Assembly (NCBI GenBank): GCA_002747015.1
Contig: NVXI01000005.1
Location: 6,094-12,436, forward strand
Direction: 5' to 3'
DNA from: Zetaproteobacteria bacterium
GTDB taxonomy: Bacteria > Pseudomonadota > Alphaproteobacteria > Micavibrionales > Micavibrionaceae
Length of the DNA: 6,343 bases
Shown here one piece after another: positions 6,342 through 6,343 of the stretch. Each line of letters starts with the position of its first letter. Positions within the stretch are counted from its first letter, which is position 1. The translations under genes and the position numbers were made by a program. The notes beneath the pieces were generated by a model. The model searched no databases. It saw only the letters and a program-made list of their open reading frames with translations, and was not told the DNA's origin.

Positions 6342-6343
6342 TT

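Overview
The window comes from a Gram-negative bacterium. Intergenic DNA is strongly AT-rich and coding DNA is moderate in GC by eye (no value was computed). The largest gene encodes a giant type I secretion (RTX) substrate built from T1SS-143-type repeats, a VCBS-like fold, a von Willebrand A (vWA) domain, RTX nonapeptides and a VCA0849-type C-terminal signal. That architecture is typical of Proteobacteria. A marine or aquatic alphaproteobacterium or gammaproteobacterium is my best guess, but nothing here fixes the genus.

Layout. Positions 1-1053 (+) hold the C-terminal two thirds of an ALDH7-family aldehyde dehydrogenase (alpha-aminoadipate semialdehyde dehydrogenase type, lysine catabolism), cut by the window edge. 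A weak hairpin terminator (1053-1080) and four perfect tandem copies of a 15-bp unit (1081-1140) separate it from a convergent 70-codon gene (1139-1351, -) for a very acidic protein I do not recognise. Positions 1352-1627 form a divergent, AT-rich regulatory region with a candidate promoter, an 8-bp inverted repeat, a hairpin followed by a T-tract, an orphan Shine-Dalgarno-like site and two start/stop-overlapping mini-ORFs. Positions 1628-6325 (+) encode the 1565-residue surface adhesin or matrix protein. A Shine-Dalgarno-like AGGAG at 6337-6341, just after its stop, suggests another co-transcribed gene beyond the window.

How it fits together. The dehydrogenase looks metabolically unrelated to the rest and ends in its own terminator. 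The adhesin should be exported C-terminus first by a type I system (ABC transporter, membrane-fusion protein, TolC-like pore), none of which is in the window. Its C-terminal RTX/vWA part would be distal and its N-terminal head nearest the cell. A PAAG di-alanine motif in a Gly-rich linker after the head resembles LapG-type release sites, which suggests regulated retention and release. The small acidic protein shares the divergent control region and may or may not be functionally linked.

The most unusual points are the roughly 170-residue domain inserted into a VCBS-like fold with a cysteine on each side, the vWA domain embedded in an RTX array, the candidate release site, and the structured leader of the adhesin gene.
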